Positions 1 through 8,587 of a stretch of DNA of 37,777 nt are shown piece by piece. The position numbers and the translations under genes were made by a program. Position 1 is the stretch's first letter. Each line of letters begins with the position of its first letter. Source of the stretch: JAWKTT01 sp041398965 (lineage in GTDB: Bacteria > Planctomycetota > Planctomycetia > Planctomycetales > Planctomycetaceae); NCBI GenBank assembly GCA_041398965.1, contig JAWKTT010000041.1:1-37777 (forward strand), in the 5' to 3' direction. Below the pieces are notes generated by a model. The model searched no databases. It was given only the letters and a program-made list of their open reading frames with translations, and was not told where the DNA came from.

Positions 1-253
1 CCGCTTCTCGGGACGAATGTCAACCACCTCCTAGAGTTCCCAGCCGAGAAATCCGGAAGAATCGTCAGCGAGCCGTTGGATGAGTCAGTCTGGCTTGATC
101 CGTTGAAGGGGATCGCCGTTTCGGGCGTGCGAAGAACGGGCATTGGTGGAGATTGGGTTGTAATACTTGTGAGGAGTCTGCTGATTCGGCCGTCATAGAT
201 CTCCGTCCTACAGATGGCGGGGACGGATGGAGACCACAGACGGCCATGCTGCT
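1..253. other. Left-edge non-coding stretch
   Basis: Only short overlapping frames of about 60-70 codons occur here, without a plausible start signal or any recognisable domain. The stretch lies downstream of the minus-strand RraA-family gene. No hairpin followed by a T-run was seen, so that gene has no obvious intrinsic terminator. Confidence 0.5.
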
Positions 254-991
254 CTACCGGGGACGTTTTTGGTCGCGGAGGCGGGCGGTGACGGTGGCCA
301 ACATGGCGGCACACTCGCGGCGGACTTCGGCGAGACCGGCTGATGTCGGGTTCGGGCTGCGGACGTAGTCGAGCACCACTTGTTCCGCGATCATCAGTTC
401 GCCGCAGACATCGGGGACTTCGCTGGCGATCTCGATCGGAATCGTCGTGACCCCATTGCAATCGCCATGGAGCAATTCTGCGGGCTCAATGCAGATGCCT
501 CCCACGGTGACCGGGACATTGACTTGCAGGATGTGACAGTATGCATGAGCACAGATTGTTCCGGCTGTGAACGCGGGGAAGCCGATGGCACGAACCTGAT
601 CGAGATCGCGACCCGCTCCAGAAGTGACGATCCCCTTTGCTCCGAAACCTTTATAGACGGAGCACATCACTTCTCCAAACGTCGCCGAGACCGTAGGCTC
701 ATCAAGGTCCTGGAACACGATAACGGGCGGTCCCGGGAGAGACGCGAAGGCGTCGACCTGCTCGGTCATACTGCCGTAGGCGTCGCCACTGCGGGGAGAC
801 TTCATACTGCGGAATGTCGAGGTGAGAGCAAAGCCGACCATTGGAGGAAACTCGGGGAAGCAGCACTTAATCGACCCGTTCATGAAGCCGACATTGCGGG
901 GCTGCACGTCGAATAACTCGATGGCATTGCAGACGGTCGGGGTGTCGTACTTGGCCAGTTGTTCGAGCGTTTCGGGGGAAAGAGTCGTCAT
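254..991 (-). CDS. RraA-family protein (HMG/CHA aldolase or RraA-like)
   Basis: A 245-aa cytoplasmic protein of the RraA / 4-hydroxy-4-methyl-2-oxoglutarate aldolase superfamily (older name: demethylmenaquinone methyltransferase-like). Family hallmarks are visible: the N-terminal KYDTPTVCNAIE helix, FGEV near residue 105, the substrate/metal loop GAGRDLDQVRAIGFPAF at about 125-141 with the conserved Arg-Asp pair, and GDCNGVTTIP at about 176-185, the usual GDxxGVxxIP. The open frame continues about 95 codons upstream, but that part has no family similarity. I therefore place the start at the ATG of MTTLSPETLE, although no clear Shine-Dalgarno precedes it. The family covers true aldolases, RNase E inhibitors and proteins of unknown role, and sequence alone does not separate them. 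The gene is monocistronic and diverges from the adaptor gene to its right. Confidence 0.85.
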   Translation of the reverse strand: MTTLSPETLEQLAKYDTPTVCNAIELFDVQPRNVGFMNGSIKCCFPEFPPMVGFALTSTFRSMKSPRSGDAYGSMTEQVDAFASLPGPPVIVFQDLDEPTVSATFGEVMCSVYKGFGAKGIVTSGAGRDLDQVRAIGFPAFTAGTICAHAYCHILQVNVPVTVGGICIEPAELLHGDCNGVTTIPIEIASEVPDVCGELMIAEQVVLDYVRSPNPTSAGLAEVRRECAAMLATVTARLRDQKRPR

Positions 992-1294
992 AGTGGTAAG
1001 TTCAGAAAGAGGAAAATGTCGGTGAATCTTGCAGTCGATCTGCGGTTCGGCCCCAAACATCGGCACGCATGAAAACCGGCGACCGTCAGGATTCTCTTGC
1101 TCTGAGAAGCCGAATGCAAGGATGCATGATCCCGACATTGGGAGAACATTTCCTTTTTCAAGATGACCCTGAACCTTCAGGCGACTACAATCTGTCGCTC
1201 TTCTCGAATTTGCAACGTCGACCGCGCCGATCACGTTCGCGGACGACATCCGGAACAATCCCGGCTGCCATCGCATTAACCCCTTGATCTCTTC
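992..1294. other. Divergent intergenic region
   Basis: About 300 bases separate the start of the minus-strand RraA-family gene from the plus-strand adaptor gene, so both promoters should lie here. No riboswitch, operator palindrome or convincing promoter boxes were recognised. The frames that cross it are extensions of the flanking genes without domain content. Confidence 0.4.
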
Positions 1295-2815
1295 ATGTCC
1301 TCAACCGGTGCTCCGTCTCCGAACTTGCCCGTCACGAGTCGTCGAAAATGGGCGAAGATGTCGCTGACGTTGCTGCTTGTCCCCGCGATCTTGTTCGTTG
1401 CTGTCAGCGGATTTCTGACGTTGGCCAATCTCAAGGAAGAACCGGTCCGCGAGGCCCCGACGCAGCGGCTCTTGCGGATCAGTGTGTTTGATGTTGCTCC
1501 GGTCGACTTCACCCCGTTTCTGAGTGCTTTCGGATCGGCACAGGCGGAACAAGAAGTGATGATCTCGTCCGAAGTATCCGGGCGAGTGGTCGAGGTTCCG
1601 AACATCAAGGTCGGTTCGCGAGTGCGAGGTCCGGCAACTGTCGAGTCGGCTGCGGGGACTCAGATTCAGCCCGGCGACACTCTGGTCCGGATCGATCCTG
1701 AAACGTACAACGAACGGATTCTTCAAGCGGAATCGCTCATCGCACAGGCGGCGGTCGAACTCGAACGGGTCGAGTTGCAGGAACGAAACAACAGACGTTT
1801 ACTCCTGCAAAAGCAACAGAGCCTGGATTCCGTGAAAACTCAATTGGATACCGCGCGGAAACTGTTCGAGCAAGGAGCCGGTCGCGAATCGGACCTGCGG
1901 CGGGCGGAGTTAGAGTATCAGCAGGTCGAGGCGGCTGTCTTACAGTTGACCATCGATATCGGAGGGGCAGACATCGCGAGAAAAACCGTCATCGCCCGCC
2001 GCGAGACCCAGGAGCGTGAACTCGCCCTCGTGCAACTCGACATGAAACGGACTCTGATTTCCGCCCCATTTTCTGGGCGAGTAAGCGAACTGATGGTCGA
2101 GCAGGGACAGTATGTTCGACCCGGCGAATCTTTGGTCCGACTCACAAACTTGAAGCGAGTCGAAGTTCCACTCGCGATTCCAATCGGGCAATCTCAAGAG
2201 ATTTCCAAGTTCGTGTTGGCGGGGACGTTTCCTGCTGTGGAACTCGCCGAGAATGAAACCGCCGCCCCCCGCTGGACAGGACGAATTACACGCATTGCCC
2301 CGGTCGCCGACCCGACAACTCGGACCGTCAACCTGTTTGCCGAGGTCGACAACGACGGTTCGCCCGACCCGCTGTTACCAGGAACGTTTGTGCATGCCCG
2401 CATCCGGACAAGCCTGAGGACGGACGTGCTGTTGATCCCGCGAGCAGCGATCCTGGATGGAACAGTGTTCGTCGTCGTTGCGGATTCGACGGGAGAGACG
2501 GTCGCGGCAGCCGATCGTGACATCACGGCCATCGACAAGGCGGAAACGGTTCCCGATTCCCCATCGAAGCATTTGGGCGTCACGGCTCGCCGTCGTGTGA
2601 AACTCGGGCAAACGTATCGCGGTTTGGTCGAAGTTGTCGACGGACTTCAACCGGGTGATCGGGTCATCCTGACGAATCTTGATGTCCTGGAAGAAGGGGC
2701 TTCAATTGAGGTCATCGCCCACCAGACTGTCGAATCGGAAATCGCCCGAGACCGTATCCCCGTCATTGAACTCCAATCAATGCCAGAGTTGCCGCAAACT
2801 GGGATTCAAGACTGA
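1295..2815 (+). CDS. RND-type efflux periplasmic adaptor (HlyD/MFP family)
   Basis: A 506-aa membrane fusion protein that would link an inner-membrane pump to an outer-membrane channel. Residues about 22-44 form one membrane anchor (LTLLLVPAILFVAVSGFL). Next come a first lipoyl half-motif (ISSEVSGRVVEV), a long alpha-helical hairpin rich in Gln, Glu and Arg at about 140-260, and the second lipoyl half (ISAPFSGRVSELMVEQGQYV), followed by beta-barrel and membrane-proximal domains ending in GLQPGDRVILTNLDVLEEG. The first lipoyl half carries a short extra loop (PATVESAAGTQIQPGD). The family is clear, but the transported substrate is not. No RND pump or TolC-like gene is adjacent: the next gene is a HAD phosphatase 160 bases downstream, so the partners must be elsewhere. 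Confidence 0.85.
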   Translation: MSSTGAPSPNLPVTSRRKWAKMSLTLLLVPAILFVAVSGFLTLANLKEEPVREAPTQRLLRISVFDVAPVDFTPFLSAFGSAQAEQEVMISSEVSGRVVEVPNIKVGSRVRGPATVESAAGTQIQPGDTLVRIDPETYNERILQAESLIAQAAVELERVELQERNNRRLLLQKQQSLDSVKTQLDTARKLFEQGAGRESDLRRAELEYQQVEAAVLQLTIDIGGADIARKTVIARRETQERELALVQLDMKRTLISAPFSGRVSELMVEQGQYVRPGESLVRLTNLKRVEVPLAIPIGQSQEISKFVLAGTFPAVELAENETAAPRWTGRITRIAPVADPTTRTVNLFAEVDNDGSPDPLLPGTFVHARIRTSLRTDVLLIPRAAILDGTVFVVVADSTGETVAAADRDITAIDKAETVPDSPSKHLGVTARRRVKLGQTYRGLVEVVDGLQPGDRVILTNLDVLEEGASIEVIAHQTVESEIARDRIPVIELQSMPELPQTGIQD

Positions 2816-2975
2816 CGTATGATCGACTTCCTTGTCTGCCGAAAGAGACTTCAGTCATGGACGTCGTCATGCGCTGGACAACGTGACATTCCCGTGACAC
2901 CACGATTCGTCGAAACACCCCCTATCTGCGTCGACACCTCAACCTGTGATGACACCTCATTCTGGAAGCCCCCTG

Positions 2976-3671
2976 ATGCGTGCGATTTGTTTGTTTGATA
3001 TCGATGGCACACTGTTAAGCACGGGGGGGGCCGGTCAGCGGGCGATGGAGCAGGCGTTGGGACTCGTGTTCGGGATTACAAAGATCACCGGGGAAATCCT
3101 GGCGGCTGGTCGAACCGATCGGGCCATCACCAGTGACCTCTTTGCACAACACGGCTTAGTCCCGACAGACGCCGAGTGGGAACGATTTCAAACGGTCTAC
3201 TTCGACCAGTTAACGAGCATGTTGGCGAGCCTCAATGGGTTGGTTCTGCCGGGAGTTTCGCAACTCTTACGGGCCCTTTCCCAACGAGACGACGTTGCCT
3301 TGGGGTTGCTGACAGGGAACTTTCGTGAGGGAGCTTCTCGCAAACTTAAGCACTACGGACTGGATCACTACTTCGCCTTCGGTGGCTACGGCGACTTCCA
3401 CCGAGACCGCGACGATGTCGCCCGAACGGCATGGGATGCTGCGGTCGAGTCTTTAGGAGAACCTCCACTGACCGCCGCCCGACAAGGTGGGCGCCTCTTC
3501 GTCATTGGTGACACTCCCGCTGACGTCCGTTGCGCGAGGGCGATTGGAGCACAGGCCGTGGCTGTCGCAACCGGCATCTACAGTCACGAAACACTCGCCG
3601 AGACCGCACCTGATCAACTTTATCAGAACTTCCAAGACCCGCAGCCCCTCATTGACAGCATCTGTCGGTAA
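2976..3671 (+). CDS. HAD-superfamily hydrolase, phosphoglycolate phosphatase-like
   Basis: A 231-aa soluble phosphatase of the haloacid dehalogenase superfamily with a helical C1-type cap. Motif I is LFDIDGT at residues 6-12, with Asp8 the nucleophile and Asp10 the acid/base. Motif II is LLTGNF, motif III the Lys of SRKLKHYGL, and motif IV GDTPADVRCA, which supplies the Mg2+ ligands. The cap between motifs I and II has the phosphoglycolate phosphatase / beta-phosphoglucomutase length. I prefer the ATG placing DIDGT at residue 8; in-frame GTG and ATG codons 9-10 codons upstream are possible. The substrate cannot be deduced. The gene stands alone, 120 bases before the zinc-ribbon gene, with no obvious operon partner. 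Confidence 0.85.
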   Translation: MRAICLFDIDGTLLSTGGAGQRAMEQALGLVFGITKITGEILAAGRTDRAITSDLFAQHGLVPTDAEWERFQTVYFDQLTSMLASLNGLVLPGVSQLLRALSQRDDVALGLLTGNFREGASRKLKHYGLDHYFAFGGYGDFHRDRDDVARTAWDAAVESLGEPPLTAARQGGRLFVIGDTPADVRCARAIGAQAVAVATGIYSHETLAETAPDQLYQNFQDPQPLIDSICR

Positions 3672-3791
3672 CGTGGTCGCGAGAGTCGTCGCCTGTCTGT
3701 CGAAATTTTCCATCAAAGGGTGACAGACTGGCACGGGGTCGCGGGGGACGTCAGAATAGGGGAACCTCTTTCCCTCAAGTATCGACTGCCC

Positions 3792-5129
3792 ATGCCGATC
3801 AAGTTTCGCTGCCAGCACTGCCAGCAATTCCTAGGAATCTCCCGATCGAAGGCGGGGACGATCACCGATTGTCCTACGTGCGGACGGACAATTCGCGTCC
3901 CGAATTTGGATGGCGAGGTCGAAGAACTTCCTCAACCAGAGTTGAATCTCAACGATTCCGATCTGGTGTCGGCTCTCGGAAAACTGGCGAGCCTTGAAGC
4001 CCTCTCGACCGGCACTCCGCAACCTTCCAACCGACCGAGCGGCGATGACCATGCCAGCGAACAGGCCCATGGGGGAGATGGAGCCTCGGAGAAAGCGGAA
4101 CAGGATGTTGTGCCGCCGAGGACTCCACCGGTCTCGCCGACCCGGCCCGAGCCAATCGTTTTGGAACCGTTGGCAGCCCCGGTCCCTGTCGTGATTCCGC
4201 CCCCACCTGCGGCTCCCGCACCAACATCTCCCTCGGTCAATGGCCCGTCACCGAGAGAAGGGGCCGCACCGGTTGGTGCGATCACGGTGAGTGATGAGAA
4301 CTCCCGCACGGCGTCGGACGAACACGTTGAACGGATTTCCGATCAGCACAATGCAGCGGTCGCCGCCGACTCACCGTCGCCGCAACCGACTGGGGCGCAG
4401 GAAAATCACCTATCGGCACTTGATGAGTTGGCTCGCAAGTTACCGGCAGGTCAACTTCAAGCAGAGCCGTCATCCTCTGGTCGCCTTCCGCGAAGTCGGG
4501 GGACGAGTTGGATCATGGTGGCGTTCGGGGTGGTGGCCGGTGTGGGGCTCGGCTTCGCGCTCGGTCGGGTGACGAGTGCGCCGTCCGCAGTCGAGAGTGG
4601 TGAGGGAACCAACACCGGCGGCGTTGTCGCGAAGGAACCCGTAGAGGGTGAGGGAATCGCCGATGCGGAGTTTGCCAACTTTCGACCAGCAATCAGCGGA
4701 CGAATCACTTATGTTTCGGCCAGTGGTGACAGTCATCCCGACAGTGCGGCTCGCGTTCTGGTGATTCCAGAAACTCGCGAGGGGACCGCCAAGCTGAGTG
4801 TCGAAGCCTTTCGTAGCGGGGCATCGCCGACAGACCAACGGATTGCCGTTGCGTCACTCAGGGCAGCCGGAGGAGATTATGCGATTGCCGATCCCGATGG
4901 CCGCTACACCATTTCGTTACCCAAGGTCGGAGCGTATCAACTGCTTGTGCTGTCGCATTATCAACCGCGTGACGAGCAAGACCTGATCGAACCGGGTGTC
5001 ATCAACCTCTTGCAGCAGTATTTCGATCGCCCTCCCCAACTCATTGGTGCTACGGCCTATCACCTCAGCCGCTTCAGCTTCCGAGGCGAGGGGGTCTCCG
5101 CCCGTGACCTGTCGTTTGAACGACTCTGA
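3792..5129 (+). CDS. Zinc-ribbon, proline-rich, single-pass membrane protein of unknown function
   Basis: A 445-aa protein. The N-terminus carries a four-cysteine ribbon (Cys7, Cys10, Cys27, Cys30; FRCQHCQQF...DCPTCGR), a small zinc-binding module common at the start of planctomycete membrane proteins. Residues about 40-235 are low-complexity linker rich in Pro, Ala, Ser and Glu. One transmembrane helix follows at about 239-259 (SWIMVAFGVVAGVGLGFALG). The C-terminal 180 residues look like a secreted beta-sandwich: GRITYVSA and PDGRYTISLPKVGAYQLLVL resemble carboxypeptidase-regulatory-like / Ig-like folds. The predicted topology is ribbon in the cytoplasm and sandwich outside. The ATG that starts MPIKFRCQHC was chosen because it sits just before the ribbon; the upstream GTG extension has no domain content. 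Function unknown. Confidence 0.75.
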   Translation: MPIKFRCQHCQQFLGISRSKAGTITDCPTCGRTIRVPNLDGEVEELPQPELNLNDSDLVSALGKLASLEALSTGTPQPSNRPSGDDHASEQAHGGDGASEKAEQDVVPPRTPPVSPTRPEPIVLEPLAAPVPVVIPPPPAAPAPTSPSVNGPSPREGAAPVGAITVSDENSRTASDEHVERISDQHNAAVAADSPSPQPTGAQENHLSALDELARKLPAGQLQAEPSSSGRLPRSRGTSWIMVAFGVVAGVGLGFALGRVTSAPSAVESGEGTNTGGVVAKEPVEGEGIADAEFANFRPAISGRITYVSASGDSHPDSAARVLVIPETREGTAKLSVEAFRSGASPTDQRIAVASLRAAGGDYAIADPDGRYTISLPKVGAYQLLVLSHYQPRDEQDLIEPGVINLLQQYFDRPPQLIGATAYHLSRFSFRGEGVSARDLSFERL

Positions 5130-5289
5130 CATAGAGTGGTCGGCAAGAGAGGATTGAGAGGCAAATTCGTGCTCCACGAAGGTTCACGTCCGCCGAAACC
5201 TTTTGCTTCGACATGTGTCAGACTTGAACGTCCGTCATGCGAAACGATCTCCATGATATTCGTGCGACTCGAACTCTTGGAGGCACGAG

Positions 5290-5733
5290 TCAAGGGAGCA
5301 TCTGTTCGAGGTCGGCGGGGGTAGGGAGTCGGCAGGTGTCTCGTTTTCCAAAGAGACGATAGCGTACTGCGGCAATCAGCCGATAACCGAGGTCGCGGAG
5401 TGGCCAGGGGATAACCCAGAGCAGGGCAGCAACAAACTTCCAGCAGCCGCCGATGTGCCACAACGCCCGGACGGCGGCCGTCGATCGGCTCGTCAGTCGG
5501 CCGTCGGTCTCTCTCAGCCAGACGGATTGCAGTTTGGTGGTCATTCCCGCAGGCAATAGTCGGGCTGCGGTCTCCCCCTGCAGTGGCGAGAACTTGAGCT
5601 TTCGGTTTGTGTCGATGCGTTGCAACACGTTGACCGTTCGATCACAGAACCCGCAGACTCCATCGAAGAACAGAATCGGCGACTCGGCCTCGACAGGGAT
5701 CATGGGGGACGAACGTGGTACAGGCTCGGACAT
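5290..5733 (-). CDS. DCC-family (DUF393) thiol-disulfide oxidoreductase-like protein
   Basis: A 147-aa protein of the DCC family. The signature near residue 21 is ILFFDGVCGFCDRTVNVL, giving the family's Asp plus a CxxC pair. The rest fits as well: KFSPLQGETAARLLPAG, then RSTAAVRALWHIGGCWKF and a C-terminal RYRLFGKRDTCRLP. The family is thioredoxin-like and presumed to do thiol redox chemistry, but no substrate is established. The ATG at MSEPVPRSSP is preferred; an upstream TTG would add three residues. The gene is convergent with the zinc-ribbon gene and 120 bases downstream of the co-oriented DUF1990 gene. Confidence 0.85.
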   Translation of the reverse strand: MSEPVPRSSPMIPVEAESPILFFDGVCGFCDRTVNVLQRIDTNRKLKFSPLQGETAARLLPAGMTTKLQSVWLRETDGRLTSRSTAAVRALWHIGGCWKFVAALLWVIPWPLRDLGYRLIAAVRYRLFGKRDTCRLPTPADLEQMLP

Positions 5734-5862
5734 GAGTTTCAATTGCTGCTAGGGCACGTGCGATGGAGATCTCTATGCGACGGCCATTCCTGTCGGTCGA
5801 CTTTCGGGAAGAGTCGGCAGTCGCAAGTGTTTCTGGGAGATGAAGGTCTGACGCACGGGGAC

Positions 5863-6471
5863 TTAAAGGTTAGGGGCAAAGAGGTCGGCAAGCCTGCGTT
5901 GGACGGCGGCGGACATTAAACTCAGGGAGTCGCGGGCAAACTGTCTTTGTTTGTAGCGGACGTACGGGGTGCCGAGTCGGGCGAACCAATGTTGTGGTCG
6001 AGAAAAGGCGAGTAGATCGTACCAGACAGTGTCATCTTCGGGTCGCCATTCGACCTGAAAACGTTCTTCGCCCCCTTCCACATGCGCAGGAAGAGTACCG
6101 TAGGCGAAGGCCGTGCGGGTGATGGGGGAGGACTCTTCTCGGAGGTAGACGATGCGGCACGGATTGAGTGCCCAGAGGCCGAGTCCGTAGATCAGTGTGG
6201 CAATGACCTGAGACTCAGCCGGGGGAGTTGGCGGGCGAAACAACTCGACCCAATCGAAACGATAATGCTCCCAGTTCATCAGGGCCGCGACGGCGGCGAG
6301 ATACGTCGCTTCGCCATGTCCGAGTAAGACCCGGTTGTGGTCCAACTGAAACCCCGGTGGAGCACCTCCTTCCCATGTCATGCCAACCGAGGGATAGCTG
6401 AACGGAGCCTGCTGGCTCTTATCGATCAACTGAGCGATGCGGCGGGCATCGGGCCGTCTGAGCAGGAACAT
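5863..6471 (-). CDS. DUF1990-family protein
   Basis: A 202-aa protein matching the DUF1990 pattern: an N-terminal FSYPSVGMTW segment, LDHNRVLLGHGEATYLAA, a central FDWVELFRP, ALNPCRIVYLREE, FAYGTLPAHVEGGEERFQVEW and a C-terminal FARLGTPYVRYKQRQFARDS. The family occurs in plants and bacteria, is thought to be a small beta-rich fold, and has no established activity. No signal peptide is seen. I chose the ATG of MFLLRRPDAR over a GTG three codons earlier. Its start lies about 170 bases from the divergent thiG start, so the two share an upstream region. It may be cotranscribed with the DCC-family gene. Confidence 0.8.
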   Translation of the reverse strand: MFLLRRPDARRIAQLIDKSQQAPFSYPSVGMTWEGGAPPGFQLDHNRVLLGHGEATYLAAVAALMNWEHYRFDWVELFRPPTPPAESQVIATLIYGLGLWALNPCRIVYLREESSPITRTAFAYGTLPAHVEGGEERFQVEWRPEDDTVWYDLLAFSRPQHWFARLGTPYVRYKQRQFARDSLSLMSAAVQRRLADLFAPNL

Positions 6472-6642
6472 GATCGTCACTCGTCATGGGTGCGGTCGGG
6501 GATCATCGCGTTGATGACCGGTGCAGTCTACAATCTGCGTCGAGGTGTCGACGTCTCCCGGCAAAACGAACCGGTTGTCTTCGACATCAAACCGCAATCC
6601 CTTGTCCTGCTTCACTGCGAAAATCGAACCCGAGTTATACCA

Positions 6643-7743
6643 ATGTCTGCGACGACCCGCCAACTTGATCCGAATGCACTCGTCATTGGTGGCAAACAGC
6701 TTCAGTCCCGATTGATCGTCGGGACGGGAAAATATGCGACTTACGAACTGATGCAGGAGTGCCTCGAAGCCAGTGGGGCCGATGTCATTACGGTGGCTGT
6801 TCGTCGCGAGCGACTGGTGGACAAACAGGGGCGAAGCATCCTCGATTTCATCGACCTGTCGCGGTACACCATTCTCCCCAACACCGCGGGCTGTTTCTCG
6901 GCGGATGATGCGGTTCGTGTCGCTCGACTGGGACGGGAGATTCTGCTGGGGTTGGAGAATCCCGGAGCCGACTGGGTGAAGCTGGAGGTTCTTGGCGACA
7001 CCAAGACGTTGCTCCCCGACCCCATCGCCACACTGCACGCGACCGAACGCCTCGTGGCGGACGGATTCAACGTCCTGTGTTACACGACCGATGATCCGAT
7101 CACCGCTCGGCGATTAAAGGAAGCCGGGGCCGCTTCCGTGATGCCTGCGGGAAGCCCGATCGGCAGCGGTCAGGGTGTGCTGAACCCGAATAACATTCGC
7201 ATCTGCCTCGAGTATCTCCAGGAGGGTGATGCCGGTTATCCCGTGATCATCGATGCTGGAGTTGGCGCGGCAAGTGACGTCGCCTTCGCGATGGAACTGG
7301 GCTGTGACGGCGTACTACTGTTTCCGGGATCGCCAGCAGCGGTGATCACTGACGATGGCCCATGCGATGCCGACTGGCCTGCGAGTCCGGATATCTTGCA
7401 TCTCGGGCGGGCCCGCATTCCCAGCTCTGCGACGCCTCAGCGGGAGACGGAGTCTCGTCTCTCCCTCGCTGCCTTCGCTCTGGCAACAGTATTCCGCAGA
7501 CCGGGGCACGAGACCACTCCCGGTCTTTGGTCCCGGCCCTGCGATGCCCGACTGATATTCGTGGCACACTTATTCGCGGCACACTCTAAGCCGACTGCTC
7601 GCGTGGCGTGTCTGCGGACCGACATCGGAGGGTCCCCCCCCTTTCGCAATCGGCAGGGGGCGTGTCTGTCGTCGAGATGTTCTTCAACTCGGCAATTCGT
7701 CGGTGATGAGCCTGAATCAATCTCATCTAGGCGCTGTTCGTGA
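6643..7743 (+). CDS. thiG: Thiazole synthase ThiG with a frameshift-scrambled C-terminus
   Basis: ThiG builds the thiazole phosphate of thiamine from 1-deoxy-D-xylulose 5-phosphate, dehydroglycine and ThiS thiocarboxylate. Residues 1 to about 226 are a normal ThiG TIM barrel: RLIVGTGKY, ITVAVRRE, the Schiff-base lysine in WVKLEVLGD (Lys113), MPAGSPIGSGQGV, IIDAGVGAASDVAFAMELGCDGVLL. After GVLL the annotated frame loses all similarity, yet the expected ThiG sequence is readable by switching frames: SGIASSGD, then LTMAHAM, then RLACESGYLASRAG, then RIPSS. This implies one missing base near 7321, one missing near 7347, and one extra base each near 7370 and 7413 (net zero). Everything after about 7430 up to the stop at 7743 is probably not ThiG. 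No TPP riboswitch, thiS or other thi gene is nearby. It may be decaying or contain sequence errors. Confidence 0.8.
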   Translation: MSATTRQLDPNALVIGGKQLQSRLIVGTGKYATYELMQECLEASGADVITVAVRRERLVDKQGRSILDFIDLSRYTILPNTAGCFSADDAVRVARLGREILLGLENPGADWVKLEVLGDTKTLLPDPIATLHATERLVADGFNVLCYTTDDPITARRLKEAGAASVMPAGSPIGSGQGVLNPNNIRICLEYLQEGDAGYPVIIDAGVGAASDVAFAMELGCDGVLLFPGSPAAVITDDGPCDADWPASPDILHLGRARIPSSATPQRETESRLSLAAFALATVFRRPGHETTPGLWSRPCDARLIFVAHLFAAHSKPTARVACLRTDIGGSPPFRNRQGACLSSRCSSTRQFVGDEPESISSRRCS

Positions 7744-8268
7744 ATCAGCCCGATGCCATGCGGCACTTCTCGATTTGCCTCCTGCATTTCGCCCAAAAGG
7801 CGATGGGGCGGAAGCGTGGGGGATGCCAGCTTGCAGAGCAACTTGGCCACAAACGAGGGGTCGAGCTTCGGGGATGGGCGAGTCTGAAGGCAAAGCTCGT
7901 GAGATGACGTGAAACGACGTCGCTTTGAGGCGTGACGCCGTTACAACCGCTTCAGACGTCAGGAAAACGTTTCCCAAATTCACCATTCCAATCAATTCAC
8001 GCAAATTACCCAAAAGAGATTTGCCTCGCAGATTCCCTGATACATATTTGCGTGTTGACACTGAATGACCATGTCAACGCGACAGCCGAGACGCAAACGG
8101 CAGCCAGCAGGGGGGGCACGACCCACAGGCAACGTAGCGACTCTCAACTTTGGGTCTGACCTCGCGAGAGGTTTTTGAGGAATAAGTGTGACAGGATTGA
8201 GTGGTTCGGTTCTGACATGAATTCCTTGGTTTGCCGGTGATTCCGGCCATATACGAGAGAGAAATACA
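7744..8268. other. Long intergenic region upstream of the flp pilin gene
   Basis: About 525 bases without a convincing gene; effectively longer, because the thiG tail from about 7430 is probably not coding. A minus-strand frame at 7437-7850 was considered and not accepted. The flp promoter and leader should lie here. The purine-rich GAGAGAG about 6 bases before the flp ATG can serve as ribosome binding site. I saw no certain -35/-10 pair. Confidence 0.4.
8051..8081. promoter_or_regulatory. Inverted repeat upstream of flp
   Basis: Arms CGTGTTGACA (8051-8060) and TGTCAACGCG (8072-8081) can pair over 10 bp with one G-U wobble around an 11-base loop. The repeat lies about 190 bases before flp and contains TTGACA. 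It could be an operator or a leader-RNA hairpin; this is inference from symmetry alone. Confidence 0.3.
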
Positions 8269-8454
8269 ATGAAGAATCTCATGAACAGCGTTAAGACTTT
8301 CTTGGTTTCGGAAGACGGCCCAACCGCAGTTGAGTACGCGGTCATGCTCGCTCTGATCGTCATCGTTTGTTTGACCGCCATTAAGGCTGTTGGTTCGGCT
8401 GCCAACGATCGCTTCAACGACATCGCCAACGAAATCGGCACCCCAGCTCCGTAG
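8269..8454 (+). CDS. flp: Flp-family type IVb pilin
   Basis: A 61-aa prepilin, the structural subunit of a Tad/Flp pilus. A short positive leader (MKNLMNSVKTFLVSEDG) is followed by the prepilin-peptidase site G17|PTAVEY with Glu at +5 and Tyr at +6, exactly the Flp pattern, then the hydrophobic assembly helix VMLALIVIVCLTAIKAV and a short tail. The length is typical of Flp. It would be cleaved by the CpaA peptidase encoded about 400 bases downstream and assembled by the Tad machinery. A strong intrinsic terminator follows within 40 bases, so flp is probably expressed as its own abundant transcript, uncoupled from the assembly genes, as in other Tad loci. Confidence 0.93.
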   Translation: MKNLMNSVKTFLVSEDGPTAVEYAVMLALIVIVCLTAIKAVGSAANDRFNDIANEIGTPAP

Positions 8455-8488
8455 TTTTGGTGCTAGCCGCTTCCTTCGGGAAACAGTC

Positions 8489-8524
8489 CGCCCGGCCGGG
8501 CTCGTCTCGGTCGGGCGTTTTTTT
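8489..8524 (+). terminator. Intrinsic terminator after flp
   Basis: Stem CGCCCGGCC (8489-8497) pairs with GGTCGGGCG (8509-8517) over 9 bp with one G-U wobble and an 11-base loop, followed directly by seven T residues (8518-8524). This is a textbook Rho-independent terminator 35 bases after the flp stop. Confidence 0.9.
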
Positions 8525-8587
8525 GGTCTCTCGGGAGACCATCACCTAAGACTCAAGACACTTTCATCTCCTTCCGGAGTGACTCCC

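Noticed and set aside
254..1276. Full 340-codon version of the RraA-family gene
   Set aside because: The 95 N-terminal codons have no family similarity and the family's proteins begin where MTTLSPETLE starts.
3726..3745. TGGCACGGGGTCGC as a sigma-54 promoter for the zinc-ribbon gene
   Set aside because: The GG-GC spacing is 9 rather than 10 bases, which sigma-54 does not tolerate well.
6472..6642. TPP riboswitch upstream of thiG
   Set aside because: The conserved CTGAGA and ACCTGA-type elements of the TPP aptamer are not present.
7437..7850. A 137-codon minus-strand frame overlapping the thiG tail
   Set aside because: No recognisable domain; composition is what an antisense frame of GC-rich sequence gives, and it overlaps recognisable ThiG remnants on the other strand.
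8150..8175. Sigma-54-like GG-N10-GC upstream of flp
   Set aside because: Only the dinucleotides match; flanking bases do not resemble TGGCAC or TTGCT, and it is about 100 bases before the gene, so chance is likely.
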